Below, one piece after another: positions 1 through 7,185 of a DNA stretch of 34,220 nucleotides. Source of the stretch: Anaerolineales bacterium UBA2232 (lineage in GTDB: Bacteria; Chloroflexota; Anaerolineae; UBA2200); NCBI GenBank assembly GCA_002348045.1, contig DDYO01000022.1, positions 14,598-48,817 on the forward strand. The letters are read 5' to 3'. The notes below the pieces were generated by a model. It made no database searches and was not told the DNA's origin. It was given only the letters and a program-made list of their open reading frames with translations. Numbering within the stretch: position 1 is the stretch's first letter; each line of letters starts with the position of its first letter. Made by a program: the position numbers and the translations under genes.

Positions 1-189
1 ATGCTTCTGCTGACCAACAGGATCGGGGTGGACGCGTGGTTCCTGCCGGGCCGATCCCTTACCTCGGCGCGGATGGAAGAAATCCTTCGCGCATTGGGCC
101 TGGTCGACGTCGGGACCCGACGTTGGCAGGTCCACTATGATCTGGTGCAGGGTGTCAAGCCGGCTTTGGGCAGCGAGCAAGGTTTGTGA
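1..189 (+). CDS. C-terminal fragment of a probable SAM-dependent methyltransferase
   Basis: Only the last 62 codons are visible; the gene very likely began upstream of the window, and the ATG at base 1 need not be the real start. The fragment begins with a hydrophobic strand followed by TNRIG, then PGR, an amphipathic helix, a strand with LGLVDV, and a final QVHYDLVQGVKP stretch. This order (strand, helix, last strand pair with a Y-D-L-V motif before a Lys-Pro tail) is what I recall from the C-terminal end of class I SAM-dependent methyltransferases. That is a recollection of family shape, not a search result. No SAM-binding motif is inside the window, so substrate cannot be judged. It ends at TGA 187-189, and the hairpin at 338-361 lies downstream. 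Confidence 0.4.
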   Translation: MLLLTNRIGVDAWFLPGRSLTSARMEEILRALGLVDVGTRRWQVHYDLVQGVKPALGSEQGL

Positions 190-337
190 GCCGACAGCGC
201 CGTACTCACGCGGCGACGGTCGACTCGGGTACGTCCGAAGCGTTTCGATGCGGTAGGACCGGCCGTTCCCGGAGCCCAACGTCCGCTCACAGCCTTTGCG
301 CTGTTCGGTTGGAAGAGCATCAGGACAAATAAAACAC

Positions 338-361
338 GGCCAGCGACACACATCGCTGGCC
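338..361. terminator. Bidirectional intrinsic terminator between the methyltransferase tail and the bactofilin gene
   Basis: A perfect 9-bp stem, GGCCAGCGA (338-346) with TCGCTGGCC (353-361), has a 6-nt loop. On the minus strand it is followed by GTGTTTTATTT, a good T-tract for ending the peptidase-bactofilin transcript. On the plus strand it is followed by a weaker GGTTTTGTTC tract that may end the upstream gene. Confidence 0.8.
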
Positions 362-376
362 GCTCTGGTTTTGTTC

Positions 377-808
377 TTACCCTTCGATGGGGTCTTCTAC
401 GTCGATCCCCACATCGGTCACGGCTGGTCCCGTCAGCAGAAAGGGCTCCGGCTCCTCAGTGGCCATGATGCTCTTGCCCCTGAATATCCCGCCCTCGTCA
501 ATCAAGAGCGAGGCAACCTTGATGTCCCCCCACACGCGGCCGGATGGCAGGATTTCCAATCGTCCCGCGCCGTCGATATTGCCCTTGAGGGCTCCCCATA
601 CCTGAATGTTGTTGGCGGTGATATCGGCCAGCACCTTACCGGTCTCCCCGATGATCACGTTGCCGCTGGTCTCGATACTGCCCTGCAAATAACCATCAAC
701 GCGCACGTTGCCGTGGGCCTTCAGGTGCCCGTCAAAGGAGGCGGTAGGCCCGATGATGTTTTCAATCTTGCCGGTAAAGGCCACCACGGGCCGTTCCTTC
801 TTGAACAC
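377..808 (-). CDS. Bactofilin (polymer-forming cytoskeletal protein)
   Basis: This 143-residue protein matches the bactofilin/DUF583 family: a short charged N-terminus, then a repetitive core (about residues 12-115) with regular glycines and alternating hydrophobics. Examples are GHLKAHGNVRVDGYLQGSIE and GNVIIGETGKVLADI, typical of a right-handed beta-helix that polymerises without nucleotide. The last 25 residues are acidic and probably disordered. Bactofilins form membrane-associated filaments that scaffold cell-wall enzymes. I place the start at GTG 808 because AGGAG lies 6 nt before it and the family core begins just after; reading further upstream only adds low-complexity sequence inside the preceding gene. 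It starts 19 nt after the M23 peptidase gene, so the two are almost certainly co-transcribed, matching the known partnership of bactofilins with M23 endopeptidases. Confidence 0.9.
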   Translation of the reverse strand: MFKKERPVVAFTGKIENIIGPTASFDGHLKAHGNVRVDGYLQGSIETSGNVIIGETGKVLADITANNIQVWGALKGNIDGAGRLEILPSGRVWGDIKVASLLIDEGGIFRGKSIMATEEPEPFLLTGPAVTDVGIDVEDPIEG

Positions 809-827
809 GATGTGCTCCTGTCTGTGC

Positions 828-1913
828 TCAGCGCTGGATGCTGTAGGTGATGCCAGGGTCGAGGTACTTGAGCGGGTCCACGGCTGCGCCATTCAACCGC
901 ATCTCATAGTGCAGGTGAGGACCGGTGGAACGACCAGTGCTTCCCGACAGTGCGATGGCATCTCCTTCGTTCACTTCGTCGCCGACTGCGACCAGCAAGC
1001 GCGAGTTGTGGCCGTAGATGGTGACGAACCCCATCTCGTGGGTGATCTCCACCGTGTAGCCCAGGCCCGATTGCCAGCCTGCCTGGGTCACCACGCCTTT
1101 CTTGGTAGCGCGAACTGTGGTGCCATACCAGACGGGGATATCGATTCCATTGTGGAATTCGAACTTGCCCAGCAACGTCCGGTAGCCAAAGAGGCTACTC
1201 ACCTGCCGCGCTGTCACTGGCCAGCGGCATGGCGCCGCCGCGAGCAGGCGCAGATGCTTCTCCAGGTCAGTAGCGTTGAGGCGGTTCTCTGGCTCGATGC
1301 GATCGACCCGCTGCAGGACCTCGGCGCGCATGTCTAGGAGCTCGCGAAAGGTCCCAGGCACCAGCAGTTGCATCTCGATGACTTCCTGGCTCCTCTCAAC
1401 AGCCTCACCCATGCTGCGTCCAGAGGCCGTGGAACCCCCCTGCCCGCCACGGGCGTTGTCCGCCGGAGATGCCAATTCCAGCTCGGCGAGCCGCGAGGCG
1501 GGGACATCGTAAGGGTAGGCAAGAACGGGGCTTTCCAGTGGGGTGGCGGTGGGCGCAGGGAGGCCCAGAAGGCCCTTGATCTGGTCGCTCAGCATGCGCA
1601 CGCCAGCCAGTTCGGCCTGTACCCCCTCTACCTGCACCGAAAGGCCCTGCACTTCGCTTTGCTGGGCAATGATCGTGGTCCGCATCTCCCGCTCACGAGC
1701 GAGCTGGATCTGACGATCGCGCAGCAGGGCTTGCACCTGGACCTGCAGTTGATAGGCTCTGACAGCGAGCACGCCAAAAGCCAACCCACTGATCAGGATC
1801 AGGAGGCCGACCGCCGGGAACAACCAGGTTGGCAGGCGAAAGCTCTTGGGTGCGCGCTCTGAATGCGGTACGATGATCAGAGTCAGCGGCTCGTTAGCCT
1901 TCTTTTGGGGCAC
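828..1913 (-). CDS. M23 family metallopeptidase (membrane-anchored peptidoglycan endopeptidase)
   Basis: The product (361 aa) has a short cytoplasmic N-terminus and one membrane segment (about residues 30-52). A coiled-coil/linker region follows (about 53-120), rich in Gln, Glu and Leu, then a Pro/Ser/Gly-rich spacer. The M23/LytM domain lies at about 235-350. Zinc-site motifs are visible: HNGID (His254, Asp258), YGH (His302) and GPHLHYE (His333, His335), so the enzyme looks active. Family knowledge says it cleaves peptide cross-links of peptidoglycan outside the membrane. The start is GTG 1913, with GGAGG 9 nt upstream. The bactofilin gene follows after 19 nt, and the pair probably localises wall hydrolysis in growth or shape control. 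I saw no convincing promoter in 1914-2100 on this strand. The architecture (TM, coiled coil, LytM) is also seen in MepM-like and Csd1-like proteins. Confidence 0.93.
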   Translation of the reverse strand: MPQKKANEPLTLIIVPHSERAPKSFRLPTWLFPAVGLLILISGLAFGVLAVRAYQLQVQVQALLRDRQIQLAREREMRTTIIAQQSEVQGLSVQVEGVQAELAGVRMLSDQIKGLLGLPAPTATPLESPVLAYPYDVPASRLAELELASPADNARGGQGGSTASGRSMGEAVERSQEVIEMQLLVPGTFRELLDMRAEVLQRVDRIEPENRLNATDLEKHLRLLAAAPCRWPVTARQVSSLFGYRTLLGKFEFHNGIDIPVWYGTTVRATKKGVVTQAGWQSGLGYTVEITHEMGFVTIYGHNSRLLVAVGDEVNEGDAIALSGSTGRSTGPHLHYEMRLNGAAVDPLKYLDPGITYSIQR

Positions 1914-2132
1914 TCGCCGTATCCTCCGGGCTGTGAATTGGCGTGCAAAGCGCTGGCGCGAACCAGAATCAAAAGATAAGAAATAAGACCGTGTGAAGCC
2001 AGCTTGCTAGACGCGCCCGCGCGGCTGGATTAGGAATCGATTTCCCCCCCCAAAGTGACGACTCCGACACAATACTGCGGCGCACGTGAAAGGACTGTCA
2101 TCATTCTATCCCAAATGAACGGAGCCGTCAAA

Positions 2133-2162
2133 TTGCACAGAGACACTCCCCTGTGCTAATAT
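2133..2162 (+). promoter_or_regulatory. Promoter for the rdgB operon, giving an apparently leaderless mRNA
   Basis: TTGCAC (2133-2138), an 18-bp spacer and TATAAT-like TAATAT (2157-2162). The rdgB ATG starts at 2169, only 6 nt past the -10 box, so transcription should begin at or next to the start codon. No Shine-Dalgarno sequence is present. Confidence 0.7.
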
Positions 2163-2168
2163 CGCCGC

Positions 2169-2774
2169 ATGCTCAAGCTCTTGGTGGCCACCGAGAACCC
2201 CGGGAAACAACGGGAATACAGGCAACTGCTGGCGGACCTGCCCGTCACGTTGTGTTTCCCCGTCGACCTCGGACTGCACCTCGAAGTGGTGGAGGATGGC
2301 GAGACCTTTGTCGCCAACGCTGGGCTAAAGGCCACAGCGTACTCCCGGGCGAGCGGATTGTGGTCCCTGGCCGATGATTCTGGACTTGAGGTAGATGCGC
2401 TCGACGGAGCACCGGGTGTGCGCTCTGCCCGCTATGGAGGGGGGCTTGCCACCGACCATGCACGTGTGGAGCACCTGCTGCTCAACCTGGCTGGTGTTGA
2501 GACCCAGCAGCGCACGGCGCGTTTTCGCTGCGCATTGGTGCTAAGTGGTCCGCAGGGTGAGGAGCGCACGACCGAGGGAGTCTGTCAGGGGCTCATTCTC
2601 ACGGCACCACGGGGGACTGGCGGCTTTGGGTATGATCCGGTGTTTCTCCTTCCTGAGCTTGGTGTGACGATGGCGGAGTTGAGTGCTCAAGAAAAGAACC
2701 GCATCAGCCACCGAGCCAAGGCGGTGGAGGCGATGCGGCCAATCGTGGCGGAACTCCTCGGTGATGGAGGCTGA
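2169..2774 (+). CDS. rdgB: RdgB/HAM1 family XTP/dITP diphosphatase
   Basis: This 201-residue protein has the usual length and motifs of the ITPase family. The N-terminal LLVATENPGKQREY corresponds to the nucleotide-binding TxNxGK motif. A central SLADDSGLEVDAL carries the metal-binding acidic residues, followed by PGVRSARYGG. Near the C-terminus are GFGYDPVF and SHRAKA, the base-recognition segments. The enzyme hydrolyses non-canonical purine nucleotides (ITP, dITP, XTP) to monophosphates, keeping them out of DNA and RNA. The ATG at 2169 follows a promoter -10 box by only 6 nt, pointing to leaderless translation. Its stop overlaps the next gene's ATG by one base (TGATG), so the two are translationally coupled. 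Confidence 0.95.
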   Translation: MLKLLVATENPGKQREYRQLLADLPVTLCFPVDLGLHLEVVEDGETFVANAGLKATAYSRASGLWSLADDSGLEVDALDGAPGVRSARYGGGLATDHARVEHLLLNLAGVETQQRTARFRCALVLSGPQGEERTTEGVCQGLILTAPRGTGGFGYDPVFLLPELGVTMAELSAQEKNRISHRAKAVEAMRPIVAELLGDGG

Positions 2775-3274
2775 TGGGGCAGGTCATCACTCTGGCAAAC
2801 GCCCAGCAGGTGCGAGAGCAGATGCGCAAGGAGGCCAAGGTCGTGGTCTTTACCAACGGCATCTTTGACCTCCTGCACGTGGGGCACGTCCGCTACCTGG
2901 AGGCGGCCCGGTCGTTAGGCGATGTGCTGATGGTAGGGGTCAATAGCGATGGTTCGGCTGCTGGGCTGAAGGGCCCGGGGCGGCCGATCGTTCCGCAAGA
3001 GGAACGCGCTGAAGTGCTCGCTGCCCTGAGCTCCGTCGACTGGGTGGTGGTCTTTGACCAGCCGACGGCGGCCGAGGTCGTCCTGGCCTTGCGGCCCGAG
3101 GTGTATGCCAAGGGTGGCGACTATGGCCCAAGTGCCGAAGGCAGGTCGTTACCCGAAGCCCCTGCCGTTCAGAGCTATGGAGGACGTGTGGTCCTGTTGC
3201 CCTATACGCTTGAACGCTCCACGACGAGGCTAATACAGCGCATTAATGATCTCCCAGAAAGGGACAAGGTGTAG
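2774..3274 (+). CDS. RfaE2/HldE C-terminal-type nucleotidyltransferase
   Basis: The 166-residue protein is a stand-alone cytidylyltransferase-like domain. It shows FTNGIFDLLHVGHVRYL (the HxGH nucleotide-binding motif), VNSDGS, KGPGRPIVPQEERAEVLAAL, and RSTTRLI near the end (the second ATP-binding motif). This pattern matches the adenylyltransferase half of HldE, also called RfaE2, which makes ADP-heptose from heptose 1-phosphate. The N-terminal kinase half of HldE is absent, and no heptose genes are seen nearby, so the true sugar-phosphate substrate is open. Related family members act on glycerol-3-phosphate or ethanolamine phosphate, but the KGxGRP segment fits RfaE2 better. It overlaps rdgB by 1 bp, and murJ follows after 6 nt, placing it in an envelope-linked operon. 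Confidence 0.85.
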   Translation: MGQVITLANAQQVREQMRKEAKVVVFTNGIFDLLHVGHVRYLEAARSLGDVLMVGVNSDGSAAGLKGPGRPIVPQEERAEVLAALSSVDWVVVFDQPTAAEVVLALRPEVYAKGGDYGPSAEGRSLPEAPAVQSYGGRVVLLPYTLERSTTRLIQRINDLPERDKV

Positions 3275-3280
3275 GCTGCC

Positions 3281-4867
3281 TTGGGTGAAGGATCCGCCAC
3301 GCAATCCAGCAGTGGGGGCCGCGGCATAGCGCGGGCAGCGATCATTGTCTCCCTGGGCAACATCGCCAGTCGCGTCCTGGGACTGCTTCGAGACAACCGC
3401 AACGCCTATTTCTTTGGCGCTTCGGGTCAAATGAGTGCCTTTGAGGCTGCCTCGCTGGTGCCCAAGAACATCTACGAACTCTTGGTTGGGGGCATGGTCA
3501 GCGCCGCCTTGGTTCCGATCTTTAGCGAATATGCCAGCCGTGAGGACCGAACCGAGCTGTGGCGCTTGCTCAGCATCATGCTGAGCCTGGTACTGGTGGT
3601 TCTGGGTGGCTTTCTTCTGCTGGCAGAGGTCGTCGCACCCCTGCTACCTTCGGTGCTGGTGACGGGGTTCGATCTGCCTTTGCGGGAGCTAACCACCCAT
3701 CTCATCCGCGTCATTTCTCCGGCTGTCATCTTCTTTGGGGTCTCGGGAGTTCTCACGGCGGTGCTTTACGCCCAGCAAACCTTCACCTACCCAGCACTGG
3801 GGGCGGCCGTGTTTAACCTGGGAGGCATTCTTGGTACCCAGCTTTTGGCCCGCCGCATCGGTATCACCAGTCTGACCCTGGGCATTCTGCTGGGAGCGTT
3901 TCTGCAGATGGCAGTGCAACTGCCTGGCCTCCATGGGGCCAGGATTCGTTTCACCCTGGATTGGCGCCACCCAGCCCTTCGGCGCATTGTCACCCTGTAT
4001 GTCCCGGTGGTGGTCAGCTTGGTGGTCAGCCAGGTTGGCATAGTGGTTGACCGCAACCTGGCTTCTCGGGTGGGCGAACAGGCCATCGCCTGGATGGCAG
4101 GTGCCACGCGTTTGCGCGAGTTTCCACTGGGACTGGTTTCCACGGCCGTATCGATGGCGGTGCTGCCGGCCCTATCGCGCCTGGACCTGCGCAGCCAGGC
4201 GTCGGACTTTAGAAGGACGTTGGGCCTTGGCCTGCGGATGGTCGGCGTGCTCATAGTGCCTGCCACCGTGGGGTTGTGGGTCCTGGGCTCGTCGATCATT
4301 GCCCTTATCTTTGAGCACGGAGCATTCAGCGCTTCCGACACGGCGCAGACCACGAACGCGCTCTTTTGGTACCTTGTGGGCACCCCGTTTGCGGCCATCG
4401 ATTTGCTTCTGGTATTTTCGTTCTATGCCCACAAGGATACGGTTACGCCAGTAGTTGTCGGGATCGGCTGTGTGCTCCTGTATGTGCTGGTTGCTCCGGT
4501 GTTGGCCTTTGAGACGGGCTTGGGGATGGTCGGGCTTGTGATGGCCAATTCGATCCAGCTGACGAGCCATGCGCTACTGATGTGGCTGGCGCTGCGGATG
4601 CGGCTGGGCTCCATGGCGGGCGAGAGACTGGTCTCTTCGGCAGCCAAGATCGCCATCGCGTCTGCCGTGATGGGTGCTAGCGCCTACCTGACCCTGGCCA
4701 CGGTGCAGTTGTGGTGGCCGGGGAACGGGCTGCTGGAGAGGGTCCTCCGGGTAGCTGTTTCGGGCGGCGTGGGTGCGATGGTATATGGCGTGTGGGTCAC
4801 CTGGCTGGGCGTGGAGGAGGCACAGCTGCTGCTGGGCATCGTTCGGCGCAAAGCGAAGGCGGCGTGA
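3281..4867 (+). CDS. murJ: Lipid II flippase MurJ (MviN)
   Basis: This 528-residue, very hydrophobic protein has the size and about 14 membrane segments of MurJ, a MOP-superfamily exporter that moves lipid II across the cytoplasmic membrane for peptidoglycan synthesis. Recognisable segments are ASRVLGLLRD near residue 30, the LVPKNIYELLVGGMVSAALV stretch in TM2, IVVDRNLASRVGEQAIAW mid-protein, and GLVSTAVSMAVLPALSR. I chose the TTG at 3281 because the family's first helix begins about 20 residues later and the next in-frame ATG (about 3430) would delete it; the ribosome site there is weak. Coupling to the preceding RfaE2-like gene may supply translation. Confidence in the family is high, in the exact start moderate. 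Confidence 0.93.
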   Translation: MGEGSATQSSSGGRGIARAAIIVSLGNIASRVLGLLRDNRNAYFFGASGQMSAFEAASLVPKNIYELLVGGMVSAALVPIFSEYASREDRTELWRLLSIMLSLVLVVLGGFLLLAEVVAPLLPSVLVTGFDLPLRELTTHLIRVISPAVIFFGVSGVLTAVLYAQQTFTYPALGAAVFNLGGILGTQLLARRIGITSLTLGILLGAFLQMAVQLPGLHGARIRFTLDWRHPALRRIVTLYVPVVVSLVVSQVGIVVDRNLASRVGEQAIAWMAGATRLREFPLGLVSTAVSMAVLPALSRLDLRSQASDFRRTLGLGLRMVGVLIVPATVGLWVLGSSIIALIFEHGAFSASDTAQTTNALFWYLVGTPFAAIDLLLVFSFYAHKDTVTPVVVGIGCVLLYVLVAPVLAFETGLGMVGLVMANSIQLTSHALLMWLALRMRLGSMAGERLVSSAAKIAIASAVMGASAYLTLATVQLWWPGNGLLERVLRVAVSGGVGAMVYGVWVTWLGVEEAQLLLGIVRRKAKAA

Positions 4868-4940
4868 CCGTCGGGCAGAAACTGAATGGAGCTGCCTTTG
4901 GAAGTCAGGGCACAAGGTGGGTACGGCAGGGCACGAGTGT

Positions 4941-4968
4941 TTGACGCCGCCGGCTTCTGAGGTATAAT
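4941..4968 (+). promoter_or_regulatory. Promoter for the small membrane-protein gene
   Basis: TTGACG (4941-4946), a 16-bp spacer and a perfect TATAAT (4963-4968). It lies 42 bp before the ATG at 5011, leaving a leader of about 35 nt that contains AGGAG (4991-4995). Confidence 0.8.
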
Positions 4969-5010
4969 GATGCGCTGCAAACTAGGGTAAAGGAGTCGTT
5001 CAGGATTAGC

Positions 5011-5247
5011 ATGGCTAAAAAGTCGAAAAAGACACGTATTCGCCCACCGGTAGCATCGCGTCCCGCCACGGCGGGCTCGGTCGCGCCGGCAACGGAAGCC
5101 CTTCCTGCGCGTCCCTTCTCTAGCGCTCCCGGCAAGGTTGACCTCGCCCAGGAGTACGCCTACGTCCTGACTGACCTCAGGCGGATCGCCATCATTGCCG
5201 TGGCCATGTTCGTCCTGCTGTTTGCGCTGGCCTTGGTCCTCAAATAG
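5011..5247 (+). CDS. Small single-pass membrane protein of unknown function
   Basis: The 78-residue product starts with a Lys/Arg-rich stretch (MAKKSKKTRIR), continues with an Ala/Pro/Ser-rich segment, and ends with a single strong membrane helix (about residues 57-77, IAIIAVAMFVLLFALALVL) and a final Lys. This suggests a tail-anchored inner-membrane protein with a basic cytoplasmic N-terminus. The gene is supported by its own near-consensus promoter and an upstream AGGAG, although the spacing to ATG is long (15 nt; AGGA at 5002-5005 is closer). I do not recognise a family. The gene is convergent with the next one and overlaps its 3' end by 8 bp. Confidence 0.75.
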   Translation: MAKKSKKTRIRPPVASRPATAGSVAPATEALPARPFSSAPGKVDLAQEYAYVLTDLRRIAIIAVAMFVLLFALALVLK

Positions 5248-6016
5248 CCCTTGGCTGCGTGCCCTTTTGCGAGGCTGGCCGTTCGTCCTCGACGAAATGC
5301 TCCACAACCGGGTTCGCCCAGCGAGTAATCAGCACCCGAACCACCAGGTGTGTTGATACGCAAAGCCAAAAGTTCCGTGTGTAGACGTAGACCGTCGTGC
5401 TGAGGCATGCCATCGAAAGCCCCAGGGCGAGCTGTTCCCGCAGGCCGGGGGTTCCCAGTTCTCGCCACGCCCGCCTGTTGAGCAGCAGCGCCAACAGAAC
5501 GGCGCCCATTCCCACGTATACCCCACGATAGGCCCCAAGCCACCAGACAAATGGCGTGCGCCAAAAAGCCCACCAGGCTTCCAGGTAGAGAACGTCGCGC
5601 AGAACAAAAGCCCATCCCCAGGGCTGAGCTAGCCGGTGCGCGTCGGGAGTGCCCGTAGTCTGCTGCAGTCGGCGATAGGGCCACCACAGGGCCAGGAGCA
5701 GGGCCGAGCTTGCCCCAGCCAGAGCGGCCGTCCAGCCGACGCCGCTGATCCAGTCCAGGTCCGCCAGGCCCACATCCAACGGGCTCAACCAGCCATCCAC
5801 GAGCAGCAGATAGGGAACACCGAGATAGAACGCCAGGCGCAGCGCCTCGCCCAGATGCAAGCGACTGCCCAGTGCCCGAGTCCGTTCCAGCCAGCGGCCG
5901 CGACGACCGGGCTGAGGAAGGCGCAGCAGCCACGATACGTTGCTCGCCGTCACGTAGACGACGGCGTGCAGGACGACGGCGAGCCACGCGGGCAGGGCAT
6001 CGGTCATCCGCACCAT
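5240..6016 (-). CDS. Multi-pass membrane protein, function unknown (remote CPBP-like?)
   Basis: The 258-residue product is strongly hydrophobic, with about six or seven predicted membrane segments separated by short Arg-rich loops. The sequence is rich in Trp, Leu and Val. The last segments contain EAWWAFWR, then NFWLCVSTHLVVRVL. A Trp/His-containing final helix of this kind is faintly like the third motif of CPBP (Abi) intramembrane proteases, but the EExxxR motif is not present in standard form, so I would not call it a protease. AAGGGA lies 7 nt before the ATG at 6016. It follows the DUF4380-like gene after 22 nt, implying one transcript. The overlapping minus-strand frame (5160-5987) has Gly/Arg/Pro-rich, non-protein-like composition and was discarded. 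Confidence 0.75.
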   Translation of the reverse strand: MVRMTDALPAWLAVVLHAVVYVTASNVSWLLRLPQPGRRGRWLERTRALGSRLHLGEALRLAFYLGVPYLLLVDGWLSPLDVGLADLDWISGVGWTAALAGASSALLLALWWPYRRLQQTTGTPDAHRLAQPWGWAFVLRDVLYLEAWWAFWRTPFVWWLGAYRGVYVGMGAVLLALLLNRRAWRELGTPGLREQLALGLSMACLSTTVYVYTRNFWLCVSTHLVVRVLITRWANPVVEHFVEDERPASQKGTQPRAI

Positions 6017-6038
6017 GGTCAGGTCCCTTGGGTAAAGG

Positions 6039-6962
6039 TCATGAGCCGCCTGCTTCCTGCCTGGCTTGTTGGGCCTGGGGTGTGACCGTGGACTCGACGT
6101 CGTGCTCAGTGAGGGGTACTGGCACCCCCTGGTAGAGCCACCACTGCTCGCTGTGCTCGACCAGGCCTCCGGGTGGCAAGAGGGTCAGGGGGCCCAGGGT
6201 TTCCAGCTCCAACATGGCCGGGCTGGTGTAGACTTCCACGCCACAGCCGAGGTCGGGATAGGTCGCGCCGGGGATGTGAGTGTAGGTCTTGAGGAAGAGA
6301 TGACCTTTGCGGGCGTAGGCGAGCCAGCCCTCGCTTCCGGTGAGGCCGATTTTCTGAGGATTGTCGCGTTGGCTGTCTTGTTGCAGGAGAATGTACTGCC
6401 GGCCCCAGGTCCAGCGAGGGTCAGACATATCTGTGTAGGGCCAGAGGGTGATGGTCTGAGTGCCCAGGAGCGTCTCGGGCCAAGCGCCGCGAGCCGGCAG
6501 GGGCAGGATGGCCTTGCCACCGGGGGCCATCACCGACAAGGCCCAGGGTGCCAGCTTGACCGGCCACAGGCCGTGATTGCGTAAGCGGTGAACTATGGAG
6601 ACCCGCGCTGAGCCACCTACCAGGCGGATGTCCATCTCCTTGCCAATGCCGGTAGTAGTCTCGATGGGCTGAGTGACTCGAAGGCCGCCGTGGATCGCCT
6701 TGACCTGCACCGGCTCGTTGTCGGGATAGTAGCTGCGTTGCGGATCTTCCGGGGCATGCCATAGACGGTGCCCGCCGTAGATACGCCATTCATCGCCGCC
6801 CTTTTGCCCCAGCATGGCAGGGTACTCGGCGAACTCGTTCTCCCCACCCACAAAGCCAAAACGAATGATGCGCGGACCGATGTCAGCGGTGACGATGAGC
6901 TCGATGTGGTCATTGCTCAAGCGCAAGCAGTTGTGCCAACCGGCGTAGGCGATTCTCTCCAT
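6039..6962 (-). CDS. DUF4380-like protein, galactose-mutarotase-type fold
   Basis: This 307-residue soluble protein opens with NCLRLSND then ELIVTADIGPRIIRFGF, the 'objects in sugar-binding space' start seen in aldose-1-epimerase-like and DUF4380 proteins. Next come GGHRLWHAPED, KEMDIRLVG, HRLRNHGLWPVKLAPWALSV, and EVYTSPAMLELETLGPL near the C-terminus. The GGHRLWHAPE and ELETLGP elements are typical of the beta-sandwich mutarotase fold, where His and Glu contact the sugar. Family members lack a firmly assigned reaction, and I do not assign one; sugar binding or epimerisation is inference. GGGGAGA precedes the ATG at 6962. Downstream, 22 nt away, is the membrane protein gene, so a membrane-linked carbohydrate role is possible but unproven. 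Confidence 0.8.
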   Translation of the reverse strand: MERIAYAGWHNCLRLSNDHIELIVTADIGPRIIRFGFVGGENEFAEYPAMLGQKGGDEWRIYGGHRLWHAPEDPQRSYYPDNEPVQVKAIHGGLRVTQPIETTTGIGKEMDIRLVGGSARVSIVHRLRNHGLWPVKLAPWALSVMAPGGKAILPLPARGAWPETLLGTQTITLWPYTDMSDPRWTWGRQYILLQQDSQRDNPQKIGLTGSEGWLAYARKGHLFLKTYTHIPGATYPDLGCGVEVYTSPAMLELETLGPLTLLPPGGLVEHSEQWWLYQGVPVPLTEHDVESTVTPQAQQARQEAGGS

Positions 6963-7005
6963 GGTCTATCTCCCCGGGTTGCCAGGATCGCTTCATACCG
7001 CTGCC

Positions 7006-7015
7006 ATTGTACAAT
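7006..7015. repeat. Perfect 10-bp palindrome ATTGTACAAT upstream of the DUF4380-like gene
   Basis: ATTGTACAAT reads identically on both strands and lies 44 bp before the start codon at 6962. It contains a TACAAT hexamer that could serve as a -10 box, but I found no good -35 at 16-18 bp on the minus strand. It also overlaps the T-rich end of the tRNA terminator. It may be an operator half-site pair or chance. Confidence 0.3.
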
Positions 7016-7040
7016 AAAACGGCCCCGACAAGGCGGGGCC
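7011..7040 (-). terminator. Intrinsic terminator of the tRNA-Val transcript
   Basis: Stem GGCCCCG (7021-7027) with CGGGGCC (7034-7040), 6-nt loop. On the minus strand it is followed by GTTTTATTGT. It begins 16 bp after the tRNA 3' end, as expected for a monocistronic tRNA unit. Confidence 0.8.
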
Positions 7041-7055
7041 AAAGAGGCGGACTGA

Positions 7056-7129
7056 TGGGCGCGATAGGGATCGAACCTACGACCTCACGGATGTGAACCG
7101 TGCGCTCTGACCGGCTGAGCTACGCGCCC
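7056..7129 (-). tRNA. tRNA-Val (anticodon CAC)
   Basis: Read on the minus strand, the 7-bp acceptor stem GGGCGCG pairs with CGCGCCC. The D-arm is GCTC...GAGC, the anticodon stem CACGG/CCGTG encloses loop TTCACAT (anticodon CAC, reading GUG), and the T-arm includes GGTTCGATCCC. The discriminator base is A at 7056. The 3' CCA is not encoded. The unit has its own promoter (7142-7170) and terminator (7011-7040). Confidence 0.97.
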
Positions 7130-7141
7130 GATCTTGCCCCT

Positions 7142-7170
7142 ATTATAGCCACGAATTGCCTTGGAGGCAA
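7142..7170 (-). promoter_or_regulatory. tRNA-Val promoter
   Basis: On the minus strand: TTGCCT (7170-7165), a 17-bp spacer and a perfect TATAAT (7147-7142). The expected start is near 7135, about 6 nt before the mature tRNA 5' end. Confidence 0.8.
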
Positions 7171-7185
7171 ATGGGCCCCCACTGG

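Noticed and set aside
2042..2053. Run of eight C residues in the gap before rdgB
   Set aside because: A homopolymer without nearby coding frame or stem structure; no evidence for phase variation.
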